Below are positions 8,577 to 16,759 of a DNA stretch of 33,252 nt, piece by piece. Position 1 is the stretch's first letter; each line of letters begins with the position of its first letter. Source of the DNA: Chloroflexota bacterium (GTDB lineage: Bacteria > Chloroflexota > Anaerolineae > JAAEKA01). The notes beneath the pieces were generated by a model that made no database searches, was not told the DNA's origin, and saw only the letters and a list, made by a program, of their open reading frames with translations. Where the stretch lies: positions 3,499 through 36,750 of the forward strand of contig JAYELL010000058.1 of the NCBI GenBank assembly GCA_034717495.1, in the 5' to 3' direction. Made by a program: the position numbers and the translations under genes.

Positions 8577-8815
8577 GTATGTATCTCCTTATCTTTAAGA
8601 TCAAATTCTTATGTACTGCAAAAAACATAACGTTTCGGATAACCAGGCCGGGACAGCACGTGGCTGAGCGCAGGGAAGAAAAAGTGACGATCGACATCAC
8701 AAGGTCAGTGTTGGCTGCGGCTGGATAACTATCGGGCCAGGAGCCGCCACAAAGTCCCGCTGGTCCTCCATGAGATGAACTTTTTTGGTCCAACTTCGTT
8801 CACTGGATTTCTATG

Positions 8816-9049
8816 TCATCCAGCGTGCCGTAGCGTATATTCGTCTAACAATCGTCGAATCATTTTCTGATATGGAACTTGATGCTTTGCCGCCTCTTGC
8901 TTAAAGAATTCTACACTCGCTTTACTTAAGGCTATCGTTACCTTCACCGTCTCTTCCCGAAACGCTAACTCTTCCGGCGGCGGCAAGAAATCCTTCACTA
9001 CTCTCACTTCTCCTATTGGGCCATCACTATAGTTGGTTTTCTTCTTCAT
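8816..9049 (-). CDS. brnA: BrnA/CopG-family antitoxin
   Basis: A 77-aa protein starting MKKKTNYSDGPIGEV. The frame is open further upstream (to 9085), but that part overlaps the toxin and the ATG at 9049 starts the normal BrnA N-terminus. The C-terminal half (VKVTIALSKASVEFFKQEA followed by PYQKMIRRLLDEYT) is a ribbon-helix-helix DNA-binding domain. BrnA antitoxins neutralise the BrnT ribonuclease and autorepress the operon. The frame is intact and overlaps the repaired brnT end by 23 bp, the usual coupled arrangement. The partner toxin is frameshifted here, so the antitoxin may persist alone as a repressor. Confidence 0.8.
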   Translation of the reverse strand: MKKKTNYSDGPIGEVRVVKDFLPPPEELAFREETVKVTIALSKASVEFFKQEAAKHQVPYQKMIRRLLDEYTLRHAG

Positions 9050-9321
9050 ATCCTCGCCTACCTCTTCGCCAGTAACCTGCTCCAAATATCCGAATTCGAT
9101 GCTCTCGATACGTGAACCGCACGGTTAATACCCTCATCCACCTTTCCCAAACAATAATATCGCTTTTCCGCTTCTGTACTGTGGGTCACATCTTCCAAAA
9201 TACCACGGTTTGGGTCAATGAAAGCGTACTGGGCGATGATGAACGAAACCCCATGCTCTTCCCGATTGCTGAGGTCTTTTTTGGTATCCCATTCAAACTC
9301 TGTGCGTTGTCGAGAAGCCAT
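9027..9321 (-). pseudogene. brnT: BrnT toxin gene broken by a single frameshift
   Basis: From the ATG at 9321 the frame encodes a normal BrnT start (FEWDTKKDLSNREEHGVSF, then HSTEAEKRYYCLGKVDEGI). After GGT ATT at about 9125-9127 the frame goes wrong, ending at 9058 with unrelated residues. One frame over, the expected C-terminus is intact: TVRFTYREHRIRIF, then GAGYWRRGRRGYEEENQL and a stop at 9027. Restoring two missing bases before ACC would give the family-typical ILTVRFTYR. The repaired protein would be about 97-98 aa. BrnT is an RNase toxin, and its conserved C-terminal Arg-rich part would be lost without frame correction. A sequencing error is possible, but the site is not a long homopolymer. 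Confidence 0.82.
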
Positions 9322-9327
9322 ACTGAG

Positions 9328-9356
9328 ACTATAACATACGTATGGCTTTCCGGCAA
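9328..9356 (-). promoter_or_regulatory. brnTA promoter with internal palindrome (likely operator)
   Basis: TTGCCG (9351-9356), a 17-bp spacer and TATAGT (9328-9333) on the minus strand. The ATG at 9321 is six bases past the -10 box, predicting a leaderless toxin transcript. A perfect palindrome CATACGTATG (9335-9344) sits between the boxes, a good site for a ribbon-helix-helix antitoxin to repress its own operon. Confidence 0.65.
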
Positions 9357-9371
9357 TATATTCATATTGCT

Positions 9372-9473
9372 TCAGAGCAAGGCCATGAAATCATGTTCCT
9401 CGGGAGGATAGCGGCTTCTGAGCCGCAAGGTGCTCACCAACTGCATGACTTGACCGCAGGCAGGACAGGTCAT
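9372..9473 (-). other. Short open frame with CPACG zinc knuckle, possible transposase relic
   Basis: A 33-codon frame from an ATG at 9473 (open further upstream without a start) reads MTCPACGQVMQLVSTLR and ends at 9372. The CxxC knuckle followed by a short strand resembles the C-terminal tails of some transposases, such as IS91-like ones, but the match is too short to assign. It may be a decayed fragment or chance. Confidence 0.2.
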
Positions 9474-9532
9474 CTCAGAAGTTGGCCTTTGCTCCAGGCC
9501 CGTCTCCTGCTCTGACTCGGGATCAGTAGACG

Positions 9533-9566
9533 GACAGGTCCGCAATCGGTCGATTGCGGACCTGTC
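9533..9566. repeat. Perfect 16-bp inverted repeat
   Basis: Arms GACAGGTCCGCAATCG (9533-9548) and its exact reverse complement (9551-9566) are separated by two bases. There is no T-run on either side, so it is not a standard intrinsic terminator. It could be the end of a lost mobile element, a protein-binding palindrome or an RNA hairpin. Confidence 0.7.
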
Positions 9567-9792
9567 GGACGCCGATCCGTGAGGTAGGAAAAGCGCTTAT
9601 TTTCGAAGCAAGAAAGCTATCGGAGGTGCATGCAGCTATACACATTACTGAGGCAGGTTGCGGGTCTGACCCACCCCCCTGCCCCGTGCGCAGCCCCCAG
9701 AGCGGCAGCGAAGGGCTCCCAGTTTGGGAGGGGGAAAAATGCAGGCCACGCGGTCGAACCCTTCGGCTGGCCTGGCGCCTACCTATTCCCCC
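9567..9792. other. Gene-free stretch between hairpin and octamer array
   Basis: No frame here looks like a protein, and no RNA gene or promoter is recognised. Together with the preceding hairpin and the following octamer array it forms a stretch of over 400 bp without a supported gene downstream of nuoN. Confidence 0.5.
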
Positions 9793-10006
9793 GGTCCCTG
9801 TCTACTTGTTCCCCTGCTTCCCTGGTCCTTGTCTACTTGTTTCCTTGTTTCCCTGTCTACTTGTTTCCCTGTTTCCTTGTCTACTTGTTCCCCTGCTTCC
9901 CTGGTCCTTGTCTACTTGTTTCCCTGTTTCCCTGTCTACTTGTCTACTTGTTTCCCTGTCTACTTGTCTACTTGTTTCCCTGTCTACTTGTTTCCCTGTT
10001 TCCCTT
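9793..10006. repeat. Tandem array of 27 octamer units (TCTACTTG / TTTCCCTG)
   Basis: The segment splits without remainder into 27 units, 25 of 8 bp and two of 7 bp. Ten units are exactly TCTACTTG and seven are exactly TTTCCCTG. The rest are near variants (TTTCCTTG, TTCCCCTG, CTTCCCTG, GTCCTTG, GGTCCCTG and TTTCCCTT). A run of five units is duplicated at 9801-9839 and 9880-9918. The array ends one base before the nuoN stop codon, so it would be transcribed as a purine-rich 3' tail of the nuo mRNA (CAAGUAGA and CAGGGAAA units). All three plus-strand frames are open across it, giving false ORFs rich in Leu, Phe, Pro, Ser and Cys. It resembles the short tandemly repeated sequences of cyanobacteria in style. 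Confidence 0.92.
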
Positions 10007-11497
10007 TTACATCGACGTCAAAAACGTGGCAGATTCGCTGGCCCATTCGATCAACCACCTGGGTTGAATGCCAATTACGACCACAACCAGCGCGCAAACG
10101 GCCAATGCCACACCAAGGATCGGCGAAATAGATATCTTCTCTTTCTCTTGCGGATCCATCATGAACATATAGCGAGCGATATTCAAGTAGTACCCTGCGG
10201 CTATTGCTGCATTGATCAAGCCGACGAAAGCCAGGGCATAGAATTTTACATGTATAGCGGCACCAAAGACAAAATACTTAGCCCAGAATCCGAGTGTTGG
10301 TGGAATACCGGTAAGTGATAGCAGGAATAGCAGCAGCAGTGAAGCCAGCCACGGTGAGCGGTAAAACAGCCCTGCATAGTCCTTCAACTCGACCTTTCCA
10401 GTGCGATTCTCGACGGCAATCACGACGGCGAAGACACCCAGGTTTGTAAACAGATAGGAGAATAGATAGATCAGAATGCCATTGATGCCGTTGAAGGTAA
10501 ACTCGGAAAACGGCATTAGCCCGAACTTCACCTGTGGTATGGCCACCAGACCCATCAGAATGTAGCCGGCCTGGGCGATAGATGAGTAAGCAAACAGCCG
10601 TTTCATATTCGTCTGCCGGAGAGCAACCAGATTGCCGAAGGTCATGGTCACCATGCTGAGGCCCGCCAACAATGTTATCCAATCGATGGCGAACACAGTC
10701 AGGCCTACGACAAAGGTCCTCACCAATAAAGCAAACCCGGCGGCCTTGGAAGCGGTCGAAAGGAAGCCGGTGATCGGTGTGGGCGCACCCTCGTAGGTAT
10801 CTGGCGCCCACTGATGGAATGGCACCAAGCTGATCTTGAAGCCAAAACCGACGATCAGCAACGCGACAGAGGTGAAACTCAGCCAGCGCATGCCCTCCGA
10901 CAATCCCTGCCCGGACAGGGCCTCAAAAACAGCCAGCAAGTTTGTGGATCCGGTGGCGCCAAAGAGAAGCGAAAGGCCGTAAAGCAATACGCCCGAGGCA
11001 ACAGATCCGTATATGAAGTATTTGACCGATGCTTCGCTTGATTTCGCGTCGTTCCTGAGATAGCCAACCAGGATATAGGAGGTGATGGAAAGAAACTCAA
11101 GAGCGATGTAGATCAAAATCAGATCATTGGCACCCACTGCCACCGAAATCGCCAGGCCAACCGCCAGCAAGAAGGCATAGTACTCACCCCGATTGTCGCT
11201 ATGTTTAGGCAGATACTCCACCGATAACAGGACAACCAACGCGACCCCAACCAGCGCAACGACCTTCAAAAAGACTGCGAAACCGTCGATTGCCACGGTT
11301 CCGGTCACCGACGTGGGGTCCAGACCGGTCAACGTGAAGGCCGCCAAAGCTGCCGCCAACAGACCTGCAACAGCGATCGCTGCCAGTGTCCGATCGTTGG
11401 TACGACGACCGTTCACCAAATCCACCACCACCACAATGATGGCGGCCAGGATCAATATGATTTCCGGAAGTAAAAAGCGGAGGGTATCGACAGTCAA
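10007..11497 (-). CDS. nuoN: NADH-quinone oxidoreductase subunit N
   Basis: A 496-aa antiporter-like subunit of the complex I membrane arm, with about 14 transmembrane helices. Family motifs are present: YIALEFLSITSYILVGYLR in helix 5, KISLVPFHQWAPDTYEGAP with its conserved Lys before the broken helix, and AYSSIAQAGYIL. The start is TTG, chosen because AGGAGG lies five bases upstream. It is the last gene of the nuo run, 15 bp after nuoM. The stop codon directly abuts the octamer array, and no conventional terminator hairpin is visible behind it. Confidence 0.95.
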   Translation of the reverse strand: MTVDTLRFLLPEIILILAAIIVVVVDLVNGRRTNDRTLAAIAVAGLLAAALAAFTLTGLDPTSVTGTVAIDGFAVFLKVVALVGVALVVLLSVEYLPKHSDNRGEYYAFLLAVGLAISVAVGANDLILIYIALEFLSITSYILVGYLRNDAKSSEASVKYFIYGSVASGVLLYGLSLLFGATGSTNLLAVFEALSGQGLSEGMRWLSFTSVALLIVGFGFKISLVPFHQWAPDTYEGAPTPITGFLSTASKAAGFALLVRTFVVGLTVFAIDWITLLAGLSMVTMTFGNLVALRQTNMKRLFAYSSIAQAGYILMGLVAIPQVKFGLMPFSEFTFNGINGILIYLFSYLFTNLGVFAVVIAVENRTGKVELKDYAGLFYRSPWLASLLLLFLLSLTGIPPTLGFWAKYFVFGAAIHVKFYALAFVGLINAAIAAGYYLNIARYMFMMDPQEKEKISISPILGVALAVCALVVVVIGIQPRWLIEWASESATFLTSM

Positions 11498-11512
11498 TCT
11501 ATCCTCCTCGTC

Positions 11513-13102
11513 TTAATGCAAGGCGATGGTTACCGCGGATAAAGTGGCCACGAGATTCGTCGAAGCCGAATTAAAGAAATCCAAAAGTGGCACCGGATAG
11601 ATCCCGATCAGGACCATCAGGATCACCAGCGGCCACATGGTGATCTTCTCGAAGCCCAGCATATCGGTAGGCATGGGCTTCTCCTCGCCATCGGACAGAT
11701 CGGTCCAATGATCGATCTTCTCCGGATCGTATTCGCCCAGGAAGACCGATTGGATGATTCGCCAGAGAATATAGGCAGCAGTGGCCACGATTCCGATGAC
11801 ACCGATGGCCGCCCAGACGCTCACGATATCGAAGGCGCCCCGGAAGGTGAAGAATTCTGCCCAGAAGCCTGCCAATCCGGGTAGTCCAAGAGAGGCGAAA
11901 GCAGTCACCATCATGATTGCGTAGAAGTAGGGCATTTTGGAACTCAAACCGCCAAAACGACCCAGGTCTCGAGTATGGGCTCGTTCATACAACACACCAA
12001 CCAGGAAGAACAAGCCGCCCGTAATGATGCCATGAACAAACATCTGCAAGGTCGCGCCGTTGATCGCCATAGCCATGCTTTCGGCATACTGATCGATGCT
12101 CTTGATGCCATAGGCCGCCGCGCCAAGACCCAGCATGACGTAGCCCATATGGCTCACCGATGAGTAGGCGATGAGCCTCTTCAAGTCGGTCTGCGCGATA
12201 CAGATGAAAGCCCCATAGACGATGCCTATTACACCAAGGATCACGATGGCAAGGGCCCAGTAGCTGAAGGCCGTGGGGAAGGTGGGCAACACGATGCGAA
12301 TGATGCCGTAGGCACCCAGCTTCAGCAGCACACCAGCCAGAATAACTGATCCCGCTGTCGGGGCTGCCGTGTGTGCATCCGGTAACCAGGTGTGGAAGGG
12401 AAAGCTTGGCACCTTGATCATGAAAGCCAACATAAAGCCCCAAAACGCCAGGCTTGCGATGACCAGGTTATCCGCCCAGGGCTGGGCTATGGCCGCCTCG
12501 ATCATGTTGAACGTGCCCGTTTCGAAATATATCCCCAGAATCGCCAACAACATCGCCACCGATCCCACTAACGTGTAGAGGAAGAACTTGATGGCTGCAT
12601 AGCGGGGCCGGTCGGCCGGCCGCCCCCATATTCCGATCAGGAAAAACATGGGGACCAGCCCAATCTCCCAAAAGACATAGAAGAGCACAAAATCCAGGGC
12701 CACAAACACGCCCAACATGCCCATTTCCAGCAACAGGAAAAGGAAAAAGAACTCCTTGACACGCGTTTTGACCACGAAACTGGAATAATACAGGCCCAGG
12801 GATGAGAGCAAGGTCGTCAGGAAAATCAACGGTATGCTGAGACCATCGGCGCCGAGCGTGTAGCCGACATCCAGTTGGGGAATCCAATCGATGTCGACGA
12901 CATAAGCCATGCCACCTATGCCGGTCTGGATGTTATTTGACCAATAATCGGCAAACACCCAGACAGACAGCAACAGTGGAATGATGCTAACCGCCACGGC
13001 GATCCGTTTTATCGTACGCTCGCTCTCCTTGTTTATGAACAGGATGGTAAGCGCACCCACAAGAGGTGTTAATGTAATGAGTGTGAGGACCCAAGAATCC
13101 AT
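11513..13102 (-). CDS. nuoM: NADH-quinone oxidoreductase subunit M
   Basis: A 529-aa antiporter-like proton-pumping subunit. Conserved features are FYVFWEIGLVPMFFLIGIWG with the essential helix-5 Glu, and MIKVPSFPFHTWLPDAHTA with the helix-7 Lys region and broken helix. AGVLLKLGAYG and AYSSVSHMGYV follow. Length and hydrophobic pattern match NuoM. The ATG at 13102 is preceded by GAGGAG. The 84-bp gap to nuoL is longer than the other gaps but shows no promoter that would be convincing. Confidence 0.96.
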   Translation of the reverse strand: MDSWVLTLITLTPLVGALTILFINKESERTIKRIAVAVSIIPLLLSVWVFADYWSNNIQTGIGGMAYVVDIDWIPQLDVGYTLGADGLSIPLIFLTTLLSSLGLYYSSFVVKTRVKEFFFLFLLLEMGMLGVFVALDFVLFYVFWEIGLVPMFFLIGIWGRPADRPRYAAIKFFLYTLVGSVAMLLAILGIYFETGTFNMIEAAIAQPWADNLVIASLAFWGFMLAFMIKVPSFPFHTWLPDAHTAAPTAGSVILAGVLLKLGAYGIIRIVLPTFPTAFSYWALAIVILGVIGIVYGAFICIAQTDLKRLIAYSSVSHMGYVMLGLGAAAYGIKSIDQYAESMAMAINGATLQMFVHGIITGGLFFLVGVLYERAHTRDLGRFGGLSSKMPYFYAIMMVTAFASLGLPGLAGFWAEFFTFRGAFDIVSVWAAIGVIGIVATAAYILWRIIQSVFLGEYDPEKIDHWTDLSDGEEKPMPTDMLGFEKITMWPLVILMVLIGIYPVPLLDFFNSASTNLVATLSAVTIALH

Positions 13103-13186
13103 GTATTCGTCTCCTCGATTTTAGCCAGCCCGGTGACTGACTATGGCGAGAGGTTGTGCCCTGCTACTTTGACTCCGAAACCACTG

Positions 13187-15433
13187 TTAACCTATGCCAA
13201 TACCGACTACCTGCACGACAAACAAGGCAAGAAGGAACAGAACCATAAGAACGGCAACCAACAGATACGTTTGAACCTGACCGGTCTGGACCAGACGAAG
13301 CACGCCGCCAGCCCAATTCCCAACATAGCCCACGGCATTGACCAGGCCATCGACGATATATTTATCGAACATCGCCGAGAGGTAAGCAATTGTTCGACCG
13401 AACCAACCCACCGCGTTGACCACGCCATCGACAACGATTCGGTCGAACAGCGCACAGAACGATGCGAACCACTTGGCAAACCGCACCACCGTGGCGTTGT
13501 ACAGCTCGTCGAAGTAGAATTTCTGGCGCATGGCCTCATAGAGCCCACCCAGGTGGACCCGCTGCATGGCAACCTCGACCGGATCCAACTGATCGGTCAC
13601 CTTCCATCCATGGCCCTTCCGTCCATAGACCCACACGGCCAGCCCCAGTCCTCCAAGCGCCAACATGATCGAGATAATTACCGGCGCCCAGCTGAACTCC
13701 GGGATCACAAGATGCAAGTCGAGGGCATCTTCGGCAAAATGACCCAACCATCGTTCGACGGGATTGTCCTGGAAGGCCGGGCCCAGTACGGGGAAGTCTT
13801 CCGGGATGCCGACGAAACCGCCGATAATGGCAAACACGGCCAGGATCAGCAAGGGAATGGTCATGGAACGAGGACTTTCCTGAGCATGGTCCGCAGACTC
13901 GGTGCGAGGTTTGCCGAAGAAGGTCATTAACACCTGACGCCCTGTGTAAAAGGCTGTCAGGAACGCCGATACAGCCAATACAACAAACACCAACAACTCC
14001 AGCCAATCCTGTCCGGCCACCGATCGCCAGCTATACCAGGCCGTTGCCAGGATCTCATCCTTGCTCCAGAAGCCTGCCGTCAGGATTGGGAAGCCAGACA
14101 ATGCGAGGGCACCTGCAAGAAAGGCGAGGAAAGTCCAACGCTGCTTCTTTCTCAGCCCGCCCATGAAACGCATATCGTTGGGATCGAAGCCCTCGACCTC
14201 ATGCTGGCCGTGCTCGTGAACGTGGTGTTCGCCATGTTCCATGCCGTGGATCACGGAGCCGGAGCCAAGGAAGAGCAAGCTCTTGAAGAACGCATGGGTC
14301 AGGAGATGGAAGGTCGCCGCCACATAGGCGCCTATGCCCAGCGCAGCAAACATGTACCCCAGCTGCGAGATAGTTGAATAAGCGAGAACCCGTTTAATGT
14401 CGTTCTGTGCCACGGCAATCATCGAGCCCATCAATGCCGTCGTAGCGCCGATCAGAGCGATGAATGTCAGCGACGTATGGCCGCCTGCCACCATGAGAGG
14501 ATACATGCGGATGATCAGATAGACACCGGCGGAAACCATGGTGGCAGCATGGATAAGGGCGCTGACCGGTGTGGGACCTTCCATAGCGTCGGGCAACCAG
14601 ACGTGTAGCGGGAACTGGGCTGATTTGCCAATGGCGCCAAAGAAGATCAGAATGGCGATCAGGGTGGCCAGAGAGCCCAACAGTGGTACCTTGAAGGAAG
14701 CCAGGCCCGCCAGCACTTCCGGCTGAAAGAGTGCCGTAAACGTCAGCCCCGCCTGGCCATCGGTCAGGTGAGCTGCACCCACGTAGAGCAACATCATGCC
14801 GATAAACATGATGGCATCGCCCACCCTGGTGGTCAGGAAGGCCTTCAATCCCGCCTGTGTCGGCGTAATCCTGTCGGGGTCGTCATACTTGCGGGCAAAC
14901 CAGAAACCGATGAGCAAATAGGAACAAAGGCCCATGATCTCCCAAAAGACGAAGAGAAGCGCCAGATTGTCCGCCAGAACCAATCCCAACATGCCGGTGG
15001 CAAAGAGGGAGATGTAGGCAAAAAACCGGCTTGCCAGAGGATCTACATGATCGGTGCTGGCCGGCCACCCGCGTTTGTCGCCCAGTCCCAAGGGCAAGCC
15101 GATTCCCATATAGCCCCACGAATAGATGAAGATCATGAGGCACACGAGCGGCACCATAAACAGCATGACGGCCGTCAGCGAGTCCACCATGTACCCTAGA
15201 TGCAATTCAGTAGACCCGGTCGGGATGCTGTAGATAGGCAACTGAAGGGGATGCTCGTAGAAATGCTCGGTGCCGAAAGCCCGTATCATGACCGTCCACG
15301 AGATGACCCACGTCACCGCCATCGAGACAATGGCGATCAGGGCGCTACCTCTCTTGTTGTTTTTCGTCAAGAGGAGAATCGCCAAAAACGCCAGGAATGG
15401 TATTAGTGGAATAAGGTAGATGAGATTGGTCAT
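13187..15433 (-). CDS. nuoL: NADH-quinone oxidoreductase subunit L
   Basis: A 748-aa distal antiporter-like subunit, somewhat longer than the E. coli protein (613 aa). The core has LFVFWEIMGLCSYLLIGFW (helix-5 Glu), GKSAQFPLHVWLPDAMEGP (helix-7 Lys), TPVSALIHAATMVSAGVYL and AYSTISQLGYMF. A His-rich cytoplasmic or periplasmic loop (HGMEHGEHHVHEHGQHEVE) follows the core helices. The C-terminal extension carries the long lateral amphipathic helix region and a last membrane anchor, with internally similar segments (FDRIVVDGVVNAVGW and FDKYIVDGLVNAVGY). The start has GAGGTG upstream. Confidence 0.96.
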   Translation of the reverse strand: MTNLIYLIPLIPFLAFLAILLLTKNNKRGSALIAIVSMAVTWVISWTVMIRAFGTEHFYEHPLQLPIYSIPTGSTELHLGYMVDSLTAVMLFMVPLVCLMIFIYSWGYMGIGLPLGLGDKRGWPASTDHVDPLASRFFAYISLFATGMLGLVLADNLALLFVFWEIMGLCSYLLIGFWFARKYDDPDRITPTQAGLKAFLTTRVGDAIMFIGMMLLYVGAAHLTDGQAGLTFTALFQPEVLAGLASFKVPLLGSLATLIAILIFFGAIGKSAQFPLHVWLPDAMEGPTPVSALIHAATMVSAGVYLIIRMYPLMVAGGHTSLTFIALIGATTALMGSMIAVAQNDIKRVLAYSTISQLGYMFAALGIGAYVAATFHLLTHAFFKSLLFLGSGSVIHGMEHGEHHVHEHGQHEVEGFDPNDMRFMGGLRKKQRWTFLAFLAGALALSGFPILTAGFWSKDEILATAWYSWRSVAGQDWLELLVFVVLAVSAFLTAFYTGRQVLMTFFGKPRTESADHAQESPRSMTIPLLILAVFAIIGGFVGIPEDFPVLGPAFQDNPVERWLGHFAEDALDLHLVIPEFSWAPVIISIMLALGGLGLAVWVYGRKGHGWKVTDQLDPVEVAMQRVHLGGLYEAMRQKFYFDELYNATVVRFAKWFASFCALFDRIVVDGVVNAVGWFGRTIAYLSAMFDKYIVDGLVNAVGYVGNWAGGVLRLVQTGQVQTYLLVAVLMVLFLLALFVVQVVGIGIG

Positions 15434-15478
15434 GCAACCACCTCGGGGTGCATTCGATGATACGTGAGATATCGATGC

Positions 15479-15913
15479 CTACTCGTCGGCCGTTGCGCCT
15501 GAGCGGCCTGCCGTGAGCGAGTAGATCAGCTGACTGAGAACGAAACCTAAAATCAACCCAATGGCGCCTGCAGCGAGAAAAACCCACTCGCTCGAAGCAT
15601 TGAGAATGCGTGCCAGAACGATCAGTAGCATCGCACCCAGCAGGCTGCCAAACAGCGAAAAGCGTTGTTCATTCCTGGCCCGTCTGGCTGAAGCCAGACG
15701 CTGCGGCACATCCCGATAGCCAGGCAATGCTCGTTCGATTTCAGCGAAATATCGAACTGCGCCGGTGAAACGTCCTTCTTCCATGGCTTCTTCAGCCATC
15801 CCGTAAAGCTGATCCGCCTGTTCCTCGACGGTGCCATGCAGTTGTTCTGTGGCCATTCGAAACCAGAGACCGATCGACAGGGACGGTGTGCCAATCGTGC
15901 TATCTTTGGACAC
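15479..15913 (-). CDS. Small two-helix membrane protein inside the nuo operon, function unknown
   Basis: A 144-aa protein with a GTG start at 15913. An ATG at 15856 is an alternative giving 125 aa, and neither has a strong ribosome site. The N-terminal half is soluble and TPR-like (ADQLYGMAEEAMEEGRFTGA, then IERALPGYRDVPQRLASAR). The C-terminal half has two membrane helices (LFGSLLGAMLLIVLARIL and WVFLAAGAIGLILGFVLS). It is not a known complex I subunit, yet it is colinear between nuoK and nuoL with gaps of 25 and 45 bp. It could be an assembly or accessory factor or an unrelated passenger. Only the position supports a link. Confidence 0.72.
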   Translation of the reverse strand: MSKDSTIGTPSLSIGLWFRMATEQLHGTVEEQADQLYGMAEEAMEEGRFTGAVRYFAEIERALPGYRDVPQRLASARRARNEQRFSLFGSLLGAMLLIVLARILNASSEWVFLAAGAIGLILGFVLSQLIYSLTAGRSGATADE

Positions 15914-15938
15914 TCCCGCTCAATCCACCAACAGGGCA

Positions 15939-16247
15939 TCAGCCCTGCATCAGATCGATTTCTTCCAAATTTACTGTGTCGCGGGACCGGTAGATCGCTA
16001 TGATGAGCGCCAGGCCGACGGCAGCCTCTGCCGCGGCAACAGCCAGCACGAAGATGGCAAATACCTGTCCGGTGACCTCCTTGGGCGTGATATAACGGTC
16101 AAAAGCCACCAGGTTGATGTTGACGGCGTTGAGCATGAGTTCCACACCCATCAACACTGCTACTGCGTTGCGGCGCGAAAGCGCACCATACAATCCCAGG
16201 CAAAAAAGCGCTGCAGCGACGATCAGATACCAGGAAAGTGGAACCAT
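15939..16247 (-). CDS. nuoK: NADH-quinone oxidoreductase subunit K
   Basis: A 102-aa subunit with three transmembrane helices. The two membrane glutamates needed for proton transfer are seen in [15 protein letters not shown] and [12 protein letters not shown]. The length matches the family. The ATG at 16247 is six bases past the nuoJ stop, so translation is probably coupled. Confidence 0.97.
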   Translation of the reverse strand: MVPLSWYLIVAAALFCLGLYGALSRRNAVAVLMGVELMLNAVNINLVAFDRYITPKEVTGQVFAIFVLAVAAAEAAVGLALIIAIYRSRDTVNLEEIDLMQG

Positions 16248-16253
16248 AATGAC

Positions 16254-16751
16254 TTACTGCTCCCGAGCAATCATGATGGCGCCCACCAGCGCCACCAGCA
16301 ATAAAACCGAGACCACCTCGAAGGGCACCACATAGCTGTTGACCAGGGCTTCTCCGATATCAGCTATGGCAGTGGGAGAGACGCTGTCCTCGATGACAGG
16401 CCAGTTGATCTGCAAGAGCACGATCACGAGAAGAATAAAAATGCCACCTGCCGTGAAGGCCGAGACACCCCACTGGAAGTTGCTCATTTTTACCCGCCCC
16501 ATCATCATTCCTCGGCTCAACATAATTGCGAATACGATCAAGGTTGCGATAGCGCCTATGTAGATCAGAACCTGCGCGACAGCCAGGAATTCGGCCTCCA
16601 GCATGGCATAGAGCGCCGCCACGCCGAAGAAGGTGGCAATCAGCCACAAAGCGGCATGATACAGGTTTCTGCTCACCACGACCAGGAAACCACAACCGAC
16701 TGTGAAAAGGCTGATGACAATGAAAATAAATTGAGTGGATGTGAACGCCAT
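16254..16751 (-). CDS. nuoJ: NADH-quinone oxidoreductase subunit J
   Basis: A 165-aa membrane subunit with five predicted helices. Family features are ARNLYHAAL-like (RNLYHAALWLIATFFGVAAL), EFLAVAQVLIYIGAIATLIVF with the pi-bulge helix, and a C-terminal EVVSVLLLVALVGAIMIAR. AGGAG lies at proper spacing before the ATG. It is eight bases downstream of nuoH. The usual nuoI gene, often found between nuoH and nuoJ, is missing. Confidence 0.96.
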   Translation of the reverse strand: MAFTSTQFIFIVISLFTVGCGFLVVVSRNLYHAALWLIATFFGVAALYAMLEAEFLAVAQVLIYIGAIATLIVFAIMLSRGMMMGRVKMSNFQWGVSAFTAGGIFILLVIVLLQINWPVIEDSVSPTAIADIGEALVNSYVVPFEVVSVLLLVALVGAIMIAREQ

Positions 16752-16759
16752 GCAAACTC

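Noticed and set aside
8530-8793. 87-codon minus-strand frame upstream of the YCII gene
   Set aside because: It overlaps the YCII start and its ribosome site and shows no family features.
9793-10006. CRISPR-like array
   Set aside because: Units are 8 bp with no unique spacers and there are no cas genes. It is a simple tandem repeat.
9554-10318. Long plus-strand open frame with Leu/Phe/Pro/Cys-rich repeats
   Set aside because: It is created by the octamer array, which leaves all three plus frames open, and it runs into nuoN on the opposite strand.
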